A stretch of DNA of 64,000 bases from Sphaerosporella brunnea (GCA_008704415.1 VXIS01000258.1:1-64000), one strand, 5' to 3'. Positions 1 to 11,252 are shown, counted from the stretch's first letter. Program-made: numbers and translations. The notes: generated by a model not told the origin, from the letters alone.

Positions 1-1372
1 CTGATGGCATGCTTTGGTTATAGAGAGTTAGTGCCCCTTCTTCCTTGCCGGCGGAGATGGCTTGCTAATCGGAGCCTGATGGCATGCTTTGGTTATAGAG
101 AGTGAGTGCCCCTACTTCCTTGCCGGCGGAGATGGCTTGCTAATCTGAGCCTGACCACATGCTTTTATAGACGGTGAGTGCCTTCCAACCCATCCAATCC
201 GGCGGAGATGGCTTGCTAATGGGGCTAATCTGAGCCTGATGGCATGCCTTTATAGATTGTGAGTGCTTCCCTCCTTCCTAGCGGGGATCTGAGCCTGATG
301 GCATGCTTTTATAGACGGTGAGTGCCTTTCAACCCATACAATCCGGCGGAGATGGTTTGCTAATCTGAGCCTGACGGCATGCTTTGGTTATAGAATGTGA
401 GTGCTGCCCTCCTTCCTAGCGGGGATGGCTTGCTAGTCTGAGCCTGATGGCATGCTTTGGTTATAGAGAGTTAGTGCCCCCTCTTCCTTGCCGGCGGAGA
501 TGGCTTGCTAATCTGAGCCTGATGGCATGCTTTGGTTATAGCGAGTGAGTGCCCCCTGGCCCGTCCAATCCGGCGGAGATGACTTTCTAATCTGATCCTG
601 ATGGCGTGCCTGTATAGAGAGTGAGTGCCCCCTGGCCCGTCCAATCCGGCGGAGATGGCTTGCTAAACTGAGCCTGATGGCATGCTTTGGCTATAGAGAG
701 TGAGTGCCCCTGGCCCGTCCAATCCGGCGGAGATGACCTGCTAATCTGAGCCTGACGGCACGCTTTTATAGTCTCTCGGAGTAAGTGTCCTCCAACTCAT
801 CCAATCCGGAGAAGATGGCTTGCTAATCTGAGCCTGACGGCATGCTTTGGTTATAGCTCGTGAGTGCCCCCCCGGCCCTTCCAATCCGGCGGAGATGACT
901 TTCTAATCTGAGTCTGACGGCGTGCCTGTATAGAGAGTGAGTGCCTTCCGGCCCTTCTTCCTTGCCGGTGGAGATGGCTTGCTAATCTGAGCCTGATGGC
1001 ATGCTTTGGTTATAGCGAGTGAGTGCCCCCTCTTTCTTGCCGGTGGAGATGGCTTGCTAATCTGAGCCTGGCGGGATGCTTTTATAGAGTGTGAGTGCCC
1101 TCCGGCCCTTCCGATCCGGTGGAGATGGCTTGCTAATCTGAGCCTGACGGCATGCTTTGGTTATAGCTCGTGAGTGCCCCCCGGCCCTGCCAATCCGGCG
1201 GAGATGGCTTGCTAATCTGAGCCTGGCGGGATGCTTTTATAGAGTGTGAGTGCCCTCCGGCCCTTCCGATCCGGTGGAGATGGCTTGCTAATCTCAGCCT
1301 GATGGCATGCTTTGGTTATAGATTGTGAGTGCCCTCCGGCCCTTCTTGCTTAGCGGCTGAGATGGTTTGCTG
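1..1372. repeat. 75-bp tandem repeat array (about 18 units) with intron-like units
   Basis: About 18 head-to-tail units, most near 75 bp. Each holds a conserved core CTGATGGCATGC, then TTATAG, then a spacer of 3 nt (9 nt in one unit), then GTGAGT (GTTAGT or GTAAGT in a few), a C/T-rich stretch, and GCTAATCTGAG. These are the parts of a fungal intron: donor, CTAAT branch site and TATAG acceptor. The array starts at or before the window edge and decays after about 1330 into a single-copy module (GTACAG, ATG, GTACATGTGAGT) that leads to a coding exon at 1455. The tandem repeat is certain; the intron reading is inference. Confidence 0.93.
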
Positions 1373-1454
1373 ATCTGATGATGCCTGCGTGTACAGATGG
1401 TACATGTGAGTGATCTCTGGGGATGTTACTCCTAGGTACTGTGTGCTAATCCAG

Positions 1455-2029
1455 GTTAGTCGTCGTCTAAGTGAATGGGTGCAAAAAGAATTGCCCCAAA
1501 GTCGAGCTGAAAGCAAATGAGTCTCCGCACCACCGGAAAGCCAGTCAGTACAATGTTATTTGTGAGTGCTTAGCTCGCCTGAATAGTGACTAACCTAATT
1601 GCATCTGTTCCCGAATGTAGGGAGGAACTATGGAGTACCGAAATTGAATTCCCCGGGTTGGTTGGAAGGTTGGAGATTGAGGCTGGTATGAAAAGGTCGG
1701 ACTTGGATTATCTGTGGTGTTTTGTGGCGATGAAAGTTCGGCAGGAAAGGATATGGGCTGTGATGTTGTTGGGACAAGGTCCAGAGAATGATAATGAGTT
1801 TGCTTTTTATTTCTACCGTCATGTCTGTCACCACGCATGCATCAATTTCTACTTTGCTTGTCGCGGGTATGCAAATCGGTGCTTCTATATGATTGCGATC
1901 CACGGTATGCAATGCATTGATCCCACCGCAACGTTAGTTACCATCGTTGGGATCAATGGCTATTCCCTTCCTTTAGAACAACCTCATTTCTCGTCTCGAG
2001 AGAACACAGATAGATTATCGCGGCCGTAG
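1455..2029 (+). pseudogene. Unknown gene remnant directly downstream of the intron-like array
   Basis: Two exons can be read: 1455-1561 and 1621-2029, separated by a 59-nt intron (GTGAGT donor, GACTAAC branch, TGTAG acceptor). The frame is continuous across the junction and ends at TAG 2027-2029, but the first exon contains one in-frame TGA at 1518-1520. The upstream exon follows a good acceptor (CTAATCCAG) that ends the module next to the 75-bp array. The product would be tryptophan- and aromatic-rich near its start (EELWSTEIEF) and cysteine-rich further on. I do not recognise the family. An alternative is a functional gene starting after the TGA, but no convincing ATG precedes the splice. 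Confidence 0.35.
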
Positions 2030-2698
2030 TCATCCGGGTGGTGGTGTACCGAGAACCGCATCTAGTTCCTCTCATGACGGCATGTGCGAGAGTTGCGACT
2101 TGTAGTTGTACGACATGGCCACGCGCTTGCTGGTGAATAGTTTTCCCATAAATGGGGCATAATTACGCAATTCCTGGGACTTGAGATACCTTGATGTGAT
2201 CGGTGTCTTCTCATCACCGAGAATGGGTCCTACATATAAACCCTATGTGTTTTGGCGGAGATGTTGAGGTAGAAGGCTGTGGGCGGGACGGCAGGCAGGG
2301 AAAGAGCGCGTTGGAATGGCTAGAACTTTCGAATATGGCTGCCCTCTGTCAATGCTTACATTCTGTGGCGAACCATTTTGCTTTTTTTGCCCGATGGAGA
2401 TCTTCGGGTATCGAATCACAACTAATCGATCGCGAAAGTATGGGCTGTCAAGCCGGGCGTAGAGAGAGTGATTACCGGCCCGAACACCTTGGAGCAGCCG
2501 GTAAAAGTATAGAAGCCATCAATTGGACTGGTCCGCTTCAGATGTTGCCCCCTTTACTAAGTAGCTGTGTCACTAGGCAACCACTGACGGTGTATCTTAC
2601 TTACACCTGGGCCAGGGACTCACTGGAACACGATTGAAGACGCATCATTCGTTCCTTATCAAATAGAGAAACCGCATCTCGCAAATTTCCAACATGAA
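2030..2698. other. Intergenic stretch, no supported gene
   Basis: Open frames occur on both strands, but none has convincing codon structure, splice sites or family motifs. This is the 3' flank shared by the remnant upstream and the convergent P450 gene. Confidence 0.5.
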
Positions 2699-4262
2699 TC
2701 ACTCCTTAAGCGCAACCCACACCCCCTCTCCAGGGGCGGGGACAGGGCTATTCGTAAATCTCACCTGATCACCATCCTCCTGCGTCTTCACAACCCGTTC
2801 TAAACCGCCAACCTTCTGAGAAAGCCGCACAATCGTGTACATCACTGTATTGATCGCCAATTGCTCTGTTCAAGGTTATCAGGCGCACGCTCCAAAAAAC
2901 ATCCATACAGAAGCTCCAGGGCTCGAGGAGGTACTCACGCCCCAAGCAACTTCTTCCCCCAAGCCCAAAGGGCAAAAAACACCACCTCGCCGTCATTTCT
3001 CTTTCAAACTGTTCATTCTCGCCCCACCTCTCAGGACGAAACGCCGCCGCGTCATCCCCCCACAAATCCTGCCGACGATGCAGCGTGAAGAAATCGAGAT
3101 ATACCGGCTCCCCCTGCTTGAGGCGGATCGGCGCTTTCCCGGGGAGGATTACGGTGGGGCCGAGGGGCTCGCGGTTAGTCAGGGGGACAGGCGGGTGGAG
3201 GCGGAGTGCTGCATTATGTATCAACATTATAACGTCAGAAGGGGAGAAGCGAGAGGAATGCACTCTCATTCAGCACCGCGCGGAAAAATTTCATCTCCGC
3301 CAGCGCCTGCACCGTCGGCAACGCATCGCCCACCACATCCGCGATCTCCGCCCGCACCCTGGCAGCAATGTCCCGTCTCCTGACTAGATTCCACACAACC
3401 CAGCTCAGCGTTGCCGCCGTCGAGTCTCTGCCCGCGAACAAAGTGTTGAGCACATGCGCGCGCACCTGCTGCTCGCTTTCGCCGGCGTCGAGGAGCGTTT
3501 TGACGAACGCGCCGGAGCTGTTCCGGCGCAGATAATGCTCGACAAAGCCCTCCACCTGACGTATCGCGGCTGTAAACCCCCGCGGCCTCCACACCCACCA
3601 GAACCTTCCCAGCTGCAGCGAAAAATTCACATGCTTCATCCCTTCCTCTAGTGCATCGGCAAATTCTTTCCCCTTTTCTCCCGCTGGCTCGCCGAGGAGA
3701 AACGCGGTGGTTAGGTCTAGTGTCAATGTTTGGAACAGTGGTTCGAGATCTATTGCCTCCCCCGACTTTTGTGCCGCGAGGACGTGCGCGAAGAGGGGTT
3801 GAAGGAGAGACTCGAGAAGCGCGAAGGAGCTAACGGCGGAGCGGGTGAAAAGAGGACGGAGGAGACTGCGTGGATGGGACCACCGCGCGCCGTCTTGGAT
3901 GAAGAGGCCTGCGCCTAGGAGGGGAGTGTAGGGGGCTCGGCCAAGGGATACACCGACATCTATTGACCTCACGAATTAACGAAACAAACCAAGCACGCCG
4001 CTACGGGAAAGATACTTTTAAACTCCGACGACATCATAGTCTTGATACACTCGGGCTCTGCAGTGAGAAGCCCCGCCTTCCCCGGGATGGGAAATGGGAT
4101 CGTGAAGCTGTTGTGTTCTGCGTAAAGCGTGCCGGGGTATAGCGGCAGCTGTTTTGTCTTTATGAAATGGAGAATTGTATGCAGCCGCCGGAGGTGCGGG
4201 ACGATGGTGCAACAAAACACTGTGAGGAGCGCGACAGCGAGCGTGGTGAGCAGGAGGGGCAT
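2699..4262 (-). CDS. Cytochrome P450, CYP52-like (alkane/fatty-acid hydroxylase type)
   Basis: Four exons (4262-4016, 3959-3264, 3208-2939, 2865-2699) give 459 aa. Introns are 56, 55 and 73 nt with donors GTATCT, GTGCAT and GTGAGT. Splicing restores every P450 signature: I-helix AGRDST (about residues 258-263), K-helix ETLR (314-317), FRPERW (371-376) and the haem loop FGLGGRSCLG with ligand Cys402. ETLR and the residues after the haem loop exist only in the spliced form, which confirms the introns. A hydrophobic N-terminus (MPLLLTTLAVALLTVF) acts as an ER membrane anchor. The protein is about 50 residues shorter than typical CYP52 members, mostly at the N-terminus. Family knowledge suggests omega-hydroxylation of alkanes or fatty acids; the substrate is not shown by sequence. 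Confidence 0.9.
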
Positions 4263-4306
4263 TTTGACGGCGTTGGTGGGGATAGTGTGGGAGCTGGAAT
4301 GTGGAG

Positions 4307-4389
4307 GGATATAAGTACGAATATTGAATACTAAACACCATGCATATGGATAAGTACGAAGTATTGAATACTAAACACCATGCATATGG
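4307..4389 (-). promoter_or_regulatory. Tandem-duplicated P450 upstream region with TATA-like box
   Basis: A 39-bp segment (4311-4349) is repeated immediately as 40 bp (4350-4389) with a single inserted base. The repeat lies 50-130 bp upstream of the P450 ATG. On the minus strand it contains CTTATATCC, a plausible TATA element, near 4307-4315. Regulation itself is inference. Confidence 0.5.
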
Positions 4390-5477
4390 TGACGCCAACG
4401 CGGGTTAGAGTATGATTGCTTTCAGCAATTACATGCGTCGTTGATTACTTCTTCGTGATTCGCTCTTTTCCTGTGGCGTGCATGCGTGCGCATGCATGTG
4501 GCTGAGGCAGTCCTCATCGCCGTGATAATCACCCTGACGGTCATGTAGAGTCCGATGGCATTTCAAGGAGTTACACAATCCGGGTCCCCGTGGTGTTTCC
4601 TTGCAGCAAAAGACCAGTGTGCGGCCCTGGATTTTTATTATCTGCCGAAAAGGCTCGTTCAGGACGGAAGCAATCGCTATTTATTGCCTTGAAGAACCCT
4701 ACGACGTAATGCTTCGCTTGTTCGGCGCTTGAACGCCAGGTCTCTGAGTTCCCCATGGCTACGTACTGGTATTGTCTAACTAGTCGACTTGCCTGCTGGT
4801 CGGAACTCTATCCCCCTTCATAGCATGAAATGAGCTTGTCAACAAAACATCACAAATTACGCTCCTATCTTAGGCAGGCTGAAATCCATCGTATCGTTGG
4901 ATGAGGTGCTTGAGCCAAATGCATGCACAAACAATGCACGCCACAGATCGCGAAGACTTGTAACGAGGTACATACTGTGTTTTTTATTTATGCAGCCTGA
5001 CGACTATGGCCGTGTAGAGAGAACTTTAGGGAAATATGAAAGGAACCCATCGCTCCATCATACGGCTCGCAGCCATGAAGAAAAGTGTATCCCGTGCTCA
5101 GGGGCACTATCTTTGAGGGAGTGATTGTGTATAAGCCATCGGTGTCCTGGCGGAGCTCTCCTTTGGGGTTTGCCTTAATCCTCCTCTCCACCTCCCAATC
5201 TCCCCAGCCAATCTTCCTGGTTTCTGCCCTCGAGTCGTGACTCCTTCTCGTGGCGATGTTTGCGTATGAAAAACCGAAGGGCCTCGAAGCCCCTGTTATA
5301 ATATAGCGGGCCTTGTAACCAGATTCTCTGTGCTTTTAGTGCATTGTTACCATCTGATGCCGTGCATTGCCGTAGAGGGGGAATTGCATGATGCGGTGGC
5401 GGGCGGTTTGTCGGCTGGCGGTGCATAATGGGTGGTCGATGTTGGACACTAAGGTACCCGTTAAGCGTAAGGTTGAG
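4390..5477. other. Intergenic stretch, no supported gene
   Basis: Several open frames on both strands lack start context, splice logic or family motifs. I see no RNA gene. Confidence 0.5.
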
Positions 5478-6208
5478 CAGTGTTCTCAATAGCCGGCCCA
5501 AAAAGCCCGGGCTGGCTGGCTGTCTTTGTATGTGTTCCGCCCCGTACGTGACCAAACCCAGTCGCAACTGGGACGTCCCACATGCGAACAAGTCGTTGAT
5601 TTCCATAGAGCAGAGAACATCACGCTTTAAAATTGACCTTATTCGGTTTATTGTCATTCCATTGAGTATGACTGCGGCAATCCCAGGACCTTGAGCGAAT
5701 GAATGGCACTTTAACTGTTGGATACGGAGAAACATCATCAAGTATCATCTTCATCACCTTTGCCCTCCTCATCCTCCTCATCCTCCTCCCTATCATCCTC
5801 GCTTGTGATTGTCCTGTAGTTTTTGCTTCCTCGACGCGGAGGCATTTTGGGATGGTTGTTGTAGATAGGTGTAACGGGAAACCCTAACCCTTCACCTTGA
5901 CAATTCCCGACATAATTTAGATGATTAAGGCACCCGCCTGACGTCCGCGTTATTACGATAGTTAATTTCGGCGCGTATTTGAAGCATAGGATTCAGTGAA
6001 GAAATTCTAGTCCAACTACCAGTCCGTTTGTGAGTGGGAATACCATATGTAAAAGGGCTTGAATTAGTACAGAGTTATATCCAGTGAAGCAACAACGTTC
6101 GTCCATTCTTCATACCCAAGCAACACCTGGCAGGGCTCGAGTTGCAAACGCAGCCCGGCTTTTTGATCAGCCCAACACAGCCAGCCCGACTGGCTATTGA
6201 AAACACTG
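5478..6208. mobile_element. Non-autonomous hAT-like element (CAGTGTTC family), 731 bp
   Basis: The left end starts CAGTGTTCTCAATAGCC and the right end is its inverse, GGCTATTGAAAACACTG. Both are followed inward by GC-rich runs of CAGCCCGGCT type. The flanks are AGGTTGAG and AGGTCGAG, an 8-bp target duplication with one mismatch, which is the hAT hallmark. No transposase is encoded. The same termini recur at 39922 and 51796 and as single ends near 26930, 32690 and 61772. Confidence 0.8.
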
Positions 6209-6642
6209 AGGTCGAGGATGAACAGCGTTGATTGAAGACTCCGTCACACAAAGCCCTAAGATATCAAGCAATATTCTAGAATGAATCAAGGACAAAGGCA
6301 AACATTGCCAGAATACCTTGTCAGGAACCCTCGAGGGGTTCGGCGCGATCCGATCTCGAAGGACTTAGTAGCCTTCCCGAGTCAAAAGGAGGCACTTTGT
6401 TAAGACGTCAATGGCACAGCGGCAAGGGAGCCCGCACCGAGTGATACCCATGCCTCAACTTCGAGCATCAATAGCCCCAGCATATCTTTCGGACGACCCA
6501 TTCATGGCCAGTCCAGCATCAATGGCCCAGCGCCACCAGCGTAGACTACCTCTCCACAACTCAAACAAACCACTTTTTTTTCTCCCAAACATCCGACCAC
6601 AAACACTCTTCACGACTCGCGCATCCCAAAACACAACGGAAA

Positions 6643-7867
6643 ATGCCGACCGCCGACGATCAAGCCCTTTTCAGGCTTTTGCAGGCAGCCGAAGGGCTTA
6701 GCCTCGGTCGCGCCGGCGAGCCAGCTACCACCCCCGACTCGGTCGCTGCGGCCACGGATACCACGTCGTGGGATCCCACCCAGAAGAAGAGGAAGTTGAG
6801 GGACGAGGAAATCCCAGCCCAGTTTAAGACTATCATGATGAAGATGTGGGCGAAGAAGAATCCCGAGGCTTGGAGAAAGGCGGTGGAAGAGGGAATAGAG
6901 AATGGGAAGGAGGCTAGGGGGGCGGCGGGCGAGGAGGAGGAAGAAGACGAAGATGGCGAAAATAGCCACGAGGAGGATGAGGAGGAGGAGAAAGAGGAGG
7001 GGGAGGAGGATGAGGAGGAGGAGGAGGAGGAGGAGGAGGAAGCGGAGGAGGAGGAGGAGGGCGAGGAGGACGAGGACGAAGGAGAAGATGAAAACGGTGA
7101 CCAGGGGGTGGAAATCGAGGAGGAAGAAGTCGACGCAGAAGAATCTGCACCTTGCACGACGGACGAGAGCACGGCGGCAGGAGGTGGATCCTCATTCATC
7201 CAACCCCCTCAGGCGACACAGACGACTCAAACCCCACAAGACGCGGCAAACAGCTCATCATCGGCAGCTATTCAGGTAAACACTCCAATTTCCGCAGGTG
7301 AGTAATTATTTTCATCTGCCCCGCAGTGTTAAGAAGCTCCTCAGCTAACCCATCGCTTCAGCCTTGGGGAACGATCCTGCGTCCACCCCCACCCAGCAGT
7401 ATCCCATTATCCCAGACCAGGGACACGCCTCTCCACCCGGTTGGAGCCAGCCAGGTGGCATGGCCATGGGAGGTGAGGCCGCGTGCTCCTCCTCCCTCCA
7501 GACCCAGAGCCCTTCAACCTTCGGAGTCCCTCAGCCCATCTATCCAACTCCGATGGCGCAGACCACCACCATCTCTTGCTCCTATATACCGGTGGGCCCA
7601 AAGCAGCCTTACATAGTTTGCCTCGGAGGCAAGGGAGCGGCGCCCCTTAGACCCCACAACTACGTGCCTGCTCGCCTGCCGCCGCTTACTCCGCGCTTGT
7701 ACGTCGCTGCCCCTCCTGCCGGCCAGAAGCGCGCACGTGAGGAGGAGGAGGCGGAGGAGGAAGCTGAGAATGGTGACCGCTACTGCAAGAGACCCATCAA
7801 GACGGGCATGTGGAACTTTTTCGAGCGACGCGTGGCCAGACTCATGGCGGAGAGGAGGAAGAGGTAG
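6643..7867 (+). CDS. Acidic, low-complexity nuclear-type protein of unknown function
   Basis: Two exons (6643-7297 and 7362-7867) joined across a 64-nt intron (GTGAGT donor, CTTCAG acceptor) give 386 aa. The N-terminal 90 residues include KKRKLR, a likely nuclear localisation signal, and a short basic/aromatic block (MMKMWAKKNPEAW). Residues of about 95-170 are almost only Glu and Asp. A Gln/Ser/Thr/Pro-rich middle follows, and the C-terminus has a second basic-acidic patch (KRAREEEE) and ends in basic residues. The composition resembles histone-chaperone-like or chromatin-associated acidic proteins, but no defined domain is visible. The reverse strand shows a long poly-Ser frame that is a shadow of the acidic run. 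Confidence 0.7.
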
Positions 7868-8240
7868 ACATAGGGGTTTTCTTTTTTCTTTTTTTCTTTT
7901 TTTCTTTCTTTCTTGAATGGCTTTGCGCCTAGAGCGAGAGAATAATACACTTTTCAGTGGATAATGGGTCGCTTTTTACGTACAGCGCTCTGCGAAGTAA
8001 GGCTACGTACTACAGGTTTCAAATGTTCAGTTAATCCAACCTAATGATCTTTTTAGAAGAATCATAATCTACAGAGAAGTTGATCATCTGCGTGTGTTGT
8101 ATCGATAGAGACGCTATTGCTGTCAAGCGAGCATTAGCTGTGCTCCCCAGTACATGCTGCGGTTGAGCAGGCCTGTTAATCACGAGGATTGGAGACAGGA
8201 AGACGGAGGCGCATGTGGAGGGAGCATAGGCGGCTGGGAG

Positions 8241-8699
8241 TAGTGATGGACACGAGCCGAGCCGACTCGAGCTTTAACTTAGAATTTATGTCCCGCCGAT
8301 GGCGTACCGAGTGTTGCGTAAGCCTCCAAGCAAGAAACAGGATGGTGAAGTGGTGTGCGGCAGCGAGTGACAGCCCATGAAGCGCCAGGACATGAGTGAT
8401 AGACATGATCCACAAAAATCGTGGTTATCTTACCCCCAATCTCAACCTGACCTCCTACCTCGAGCACCATCAACACAGCAAGCATTGCTCTCCAGCGTAG
8501 CATACCGACGGCTTAATAATGCCAGCGTTCCCTGCCAGTGGCTCGAGCGCATTATCAAATCATGACCGATAATATGACTTATATACAAGTCACTTTGCAC
8601 TGGAACACTGCCCGCTCGTACAATGTCTGTATTAAAGTGTGCATTTGTGGGGTCGGCTCGAGCCTGGAGAACTGCCGAGTCGGCTGGTGTTCATCACTA
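8241..8699. mobile_element. Non-autonomous hAT-like element (TAGTGATG family), 459 bp
   Basis: Terminal inverted repeats begin TAGTGATGGACAC on the left and TAGTGATGAACAC on the reversed right, followed by GAGCCG/AGCCGACTCG-type sequence. The flanks are a perfect 8-bp direct repeat, GCTGGGAG, at 8233-8240 and 8700-8707. No transposase frame is present. It is distinct in sequence from the CAGTGTTC family. Confidence 0.85.
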
Positions 8700-9016
8700 G
8701 CTGGGAGATGCCTCTACAACGCGGGTAGCGTAGGTAAAAGCACCTCTTCAAGCCCTTGGGAGATTTCTGTTTCCCCGCTCTATTTTATTTGTGGCTCTGC
8801 GGACGGACAAGTTTGTCGGGAGTCCAGTCTGGCGGCCTGGGTTGTCTGACCCCTTACTGTCAGGTCACCGCTTGTAAGTTTTTTTTCCCCCGGATGATTA
8901 AAGGTGACACAGTTGGTCGGGGAAAAACAGAAGCCTGGAAGAGGAGAGTCAAGCATTCTGGATCCGCAAGATCTTCAATTTCCACTCTTGTCTTGCCGCA
9001 GCAGGCGGCACATTCT

Positions 9017-9661
9017 CTATTTTCCTGCTAACCCTTCAAATCCTCCAACATCAACATCAGTATTTCCCTCGCTAATAACGCTCTTGTTAGTCACTATGTC
9101 CTCAGCTTGCTTCTGGACAAACGCCGCAACGGCATTACTGAACTCGTCGCCCTCAAGGTGCAAAAACAGCCCAGCATGTTCCAGAATACCTCTATTCCGA
9201 AGGTACTCCCTCCGTGCAACCTGTGAAATATTTATCAGCTTTGTCTAGTTAGGACATACGTGGCGGTCCTCAGGAAAGCTCACAAATTCTTGGAGCGCGA
9301 GAACCAACTCCGGCAGATCAAGAGCGAGAAGCCGATCGGCACACTCAACCGGGCCGAGCTGGTGGAGCATGTCGATCACTCGGTCTATCAGTTCTTTCTT
9401 CCTTTGAGCGAGTGTTGCTAGCACCTCCGCTCTCTCGCGGATTAATGCGTCTCTCTCTTCCCTTAGGCGCATCATTATCGCTTCCTGTTCGGCAACGTAC
9501 TGTTGGAGTTGTGCCAGGCGTCGGTGCTGAAATGCAGTGCGGCGCTGCTGGGCAAGTTGTGGGTGCAGTTCGAGATGTAGCCACATCTATTGGGTGTCAG
9601 ATCGATTGTTGATAGTGGGGTTGACGGGTTGTCTTACCAGGGTGGAGATTGTAGTGCCCAT
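9017..9661 (-). CDS. Small coiled-coil protein with N-myristoylation-type start
   Basis: Three exons (9661-9638, 9586-9260, 9220-9017) give 184 aa. Exon 1 is only 24 nt and encodes MGTTISTL, matching the myristoylation consensus (Gly2, Ser6). Intron 1 is 51 nt (GTAAGA donor). Intron 2 is very short at 39 nt, but has a GTATGT donor, a CCTAAC branch and a CACAG acceptor, and its removal keeps the frame open to TAG. The middle is a charged helix (RLREERDALIRERAEVLATL) with strong coiled-coil character. The family is not recognised. Membrane association through a lipid anchor is inference. Confidence 0.65.
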
Positions 9662-10009
9662 TGCGCGATGTGAGAAGTTTAGGTACTGAAGCGGTTTTGG
9701 AACCTGGATGGAATGCAGCTTCAAGTTAAAGTTGCTCGGTTCTGGGATCGAAAAGATTAGGGCAGGGTTGGTGGTCAGGGCGAGTTTGACGTTCATACAA
9801 TCTATTTCTGAGCCGGGAGTCTCCCATACGCCGGGCACGAGTGCTCGTCGCATCATGCGCCGTCACTCACCGAATCGAGAGCGTTGGGGGTTGGATATTG
9901 CTGGAATGTTAAGGGATTGCCCCGCTACCGCGACCCCTGTTCGGATGGCTGTCGCTCATATGCTCGTCAGCGGTACTGTTGGTGGAAGGGATATCGCTGG
10001 CGGGGCGAA

Positions 10010-10140
10010 GTCAGTATCGGCGGACAGAGATCAACGTCTTTGGCCCTGCCATCAAACTGGTCTTTCAGGTACACGTAGGCGAAGCTGACTTTTTATTCTT
10101 GCACCATTTCGGCCCCATCTAGTTTCAACGTTTGTAGAGT
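10010..10140 (-). pseudogene. Exon of an unknown duplicated gene, with in-frame stop
   Basis: On the minus strand a short coding block reads AYVYLKDQFDGRAKDVDL. It matches copy 2 of the duplication (around 15140-15250) with several third-position-only changes (GCC/GCT, TAC/TAT, GAC/GAT), which suggests past coding constraint. In this copy a TAA lies at 10093-10095 where copy 2 has GAA. Neighbouring exons are probably small (for example DTVWKSIKPA before a GTAAGT donor near 10400), but I cannot assemble a whole protein. The family is not recognised. Confidence 0.35.
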
Positions 10141-10924
10141 AAAAGCACAGGATATCAACCCCGCTCCCCCTTCCCCACCCGCCCCATCACCCTTTCCTGA
10201 GTAACAAGTATTTGTTAGCCAACCCCAAGCAACAACAACAACAGCAACAACAAAAGCAGAATGCCGAAGTAGTAGCCCTCGGTAATGCGATAAGTATCAT
10301 TTTCTCTCTCACAAGCCCGTCGTGCAGAAGAGGGCTTTGGATGAAGTGGGGAGGATTGTCGTCGTTGGGCTTTTGTACATGAGCGGGAGGGGAGCAAGGA
10401 CTTACAGCCGGCTTGATGCTTTTCCACACGGTATCTGACGAGAATGACTATCAGCCTCTAGATTTTGAAGTAAACGAAAAAAAGACATTCAGGAAAAGAA
10501 AAAGGAAAAGCCCTTAGTTTGTCTCACTAATGCGCTCGGCGATGCGTTGCTATCTACCTGAAAGCAACATAATACGGGAGTCCAGCGACTCGCCAGGGAA
10601 TGCAGGTAATCATTGAGCTGTGCGGTAGTTCACAAGAGCGATGATTATGAGGGAGGGGATGCACCTACTGCGAAGGAGGAGGAGCTCGAGAGGTGTTCGA
10701 CGTGGAGGTGAGCAGGACCCGGAGGGTTTTTGGAATGGGATAGAGAATTGGGTGGATTGACTGACGCCAGAAGATTCTTCGTCCGCGGAGGGAGTCTATG
10801 CCATTGGTTGGTCTACTCTACTGCGTCGCCACTGGCGTGTGGCGTTAGGGTTGAAGGCAGAAATAGGTACAATACAACCCCCGCAGTGGTGAAAGTGCAA
10901 CATCCAATGAGGGGTACTCACATA

Positions 10925-11252
10925 CCGCATAAACTCAGAAGCAAGAGACTGGGCTACTATCGCATGGCCCCCAGCTGCGTTTTCTCCCCAGCTGCGCGCT
11001 GAGATGTACGCTGGCTGGCTCAGAAATACGCATGGCAACGGGCAACGTTTCTGAGTGGTGGTTGCTACGCGAGGTCCCTGCCAAAGCTTACCCGCGTATT
11101 TCTGAGCCAGCCAGCGTACATCTCAGCGCGCAGCTGGGGAAAAAACGCAGCTGGGGGCCATGCGATAGTACGTGACTGCGCCATGTGGCAAAGTCACTAA
11201 GCCTACATGGCGCAGTCACTTAGCCCAGTCTCTTGTTCGCGAGTTTATGCGG
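10925..11252. mobile_element. Tc1/mariner-type MITE, 328 bp, inside duplication A copy 1
   Basis: Terminal repeats CCGCATAAACTC and GAGTTTATGCGG are flanked by TA on both sides. They extend inward as near-palindromic arms (AAGAGACTGGGCT; CCCCCAGCTGCG; GAGCCAGCCAGCGTACATCT) separated by a short spacer, so the element can fold into a long hairpin. Copy 2 of the duplication (near 15985-16012) lacks it. Confidence 0.8.

Noticed and set aside
1..1372. CRISPR-like array
   Set aside because: Units are continuous and similar throughout, with no unique spacers, in a eukaryotic context.
6660..7199. Minus-strand poly-Ser open frame
   Set aside because: Mirror of the Glu/Asp codons of the plus-strand acidic protein.
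10187..10429. Poly-Leu or poly-Cys tail frames in duplication A
   Set aside because: The tract is a TTG/TGT repeat that lies before a branch-site and CAG acceptor and is better read as intron; frames differ between copies.
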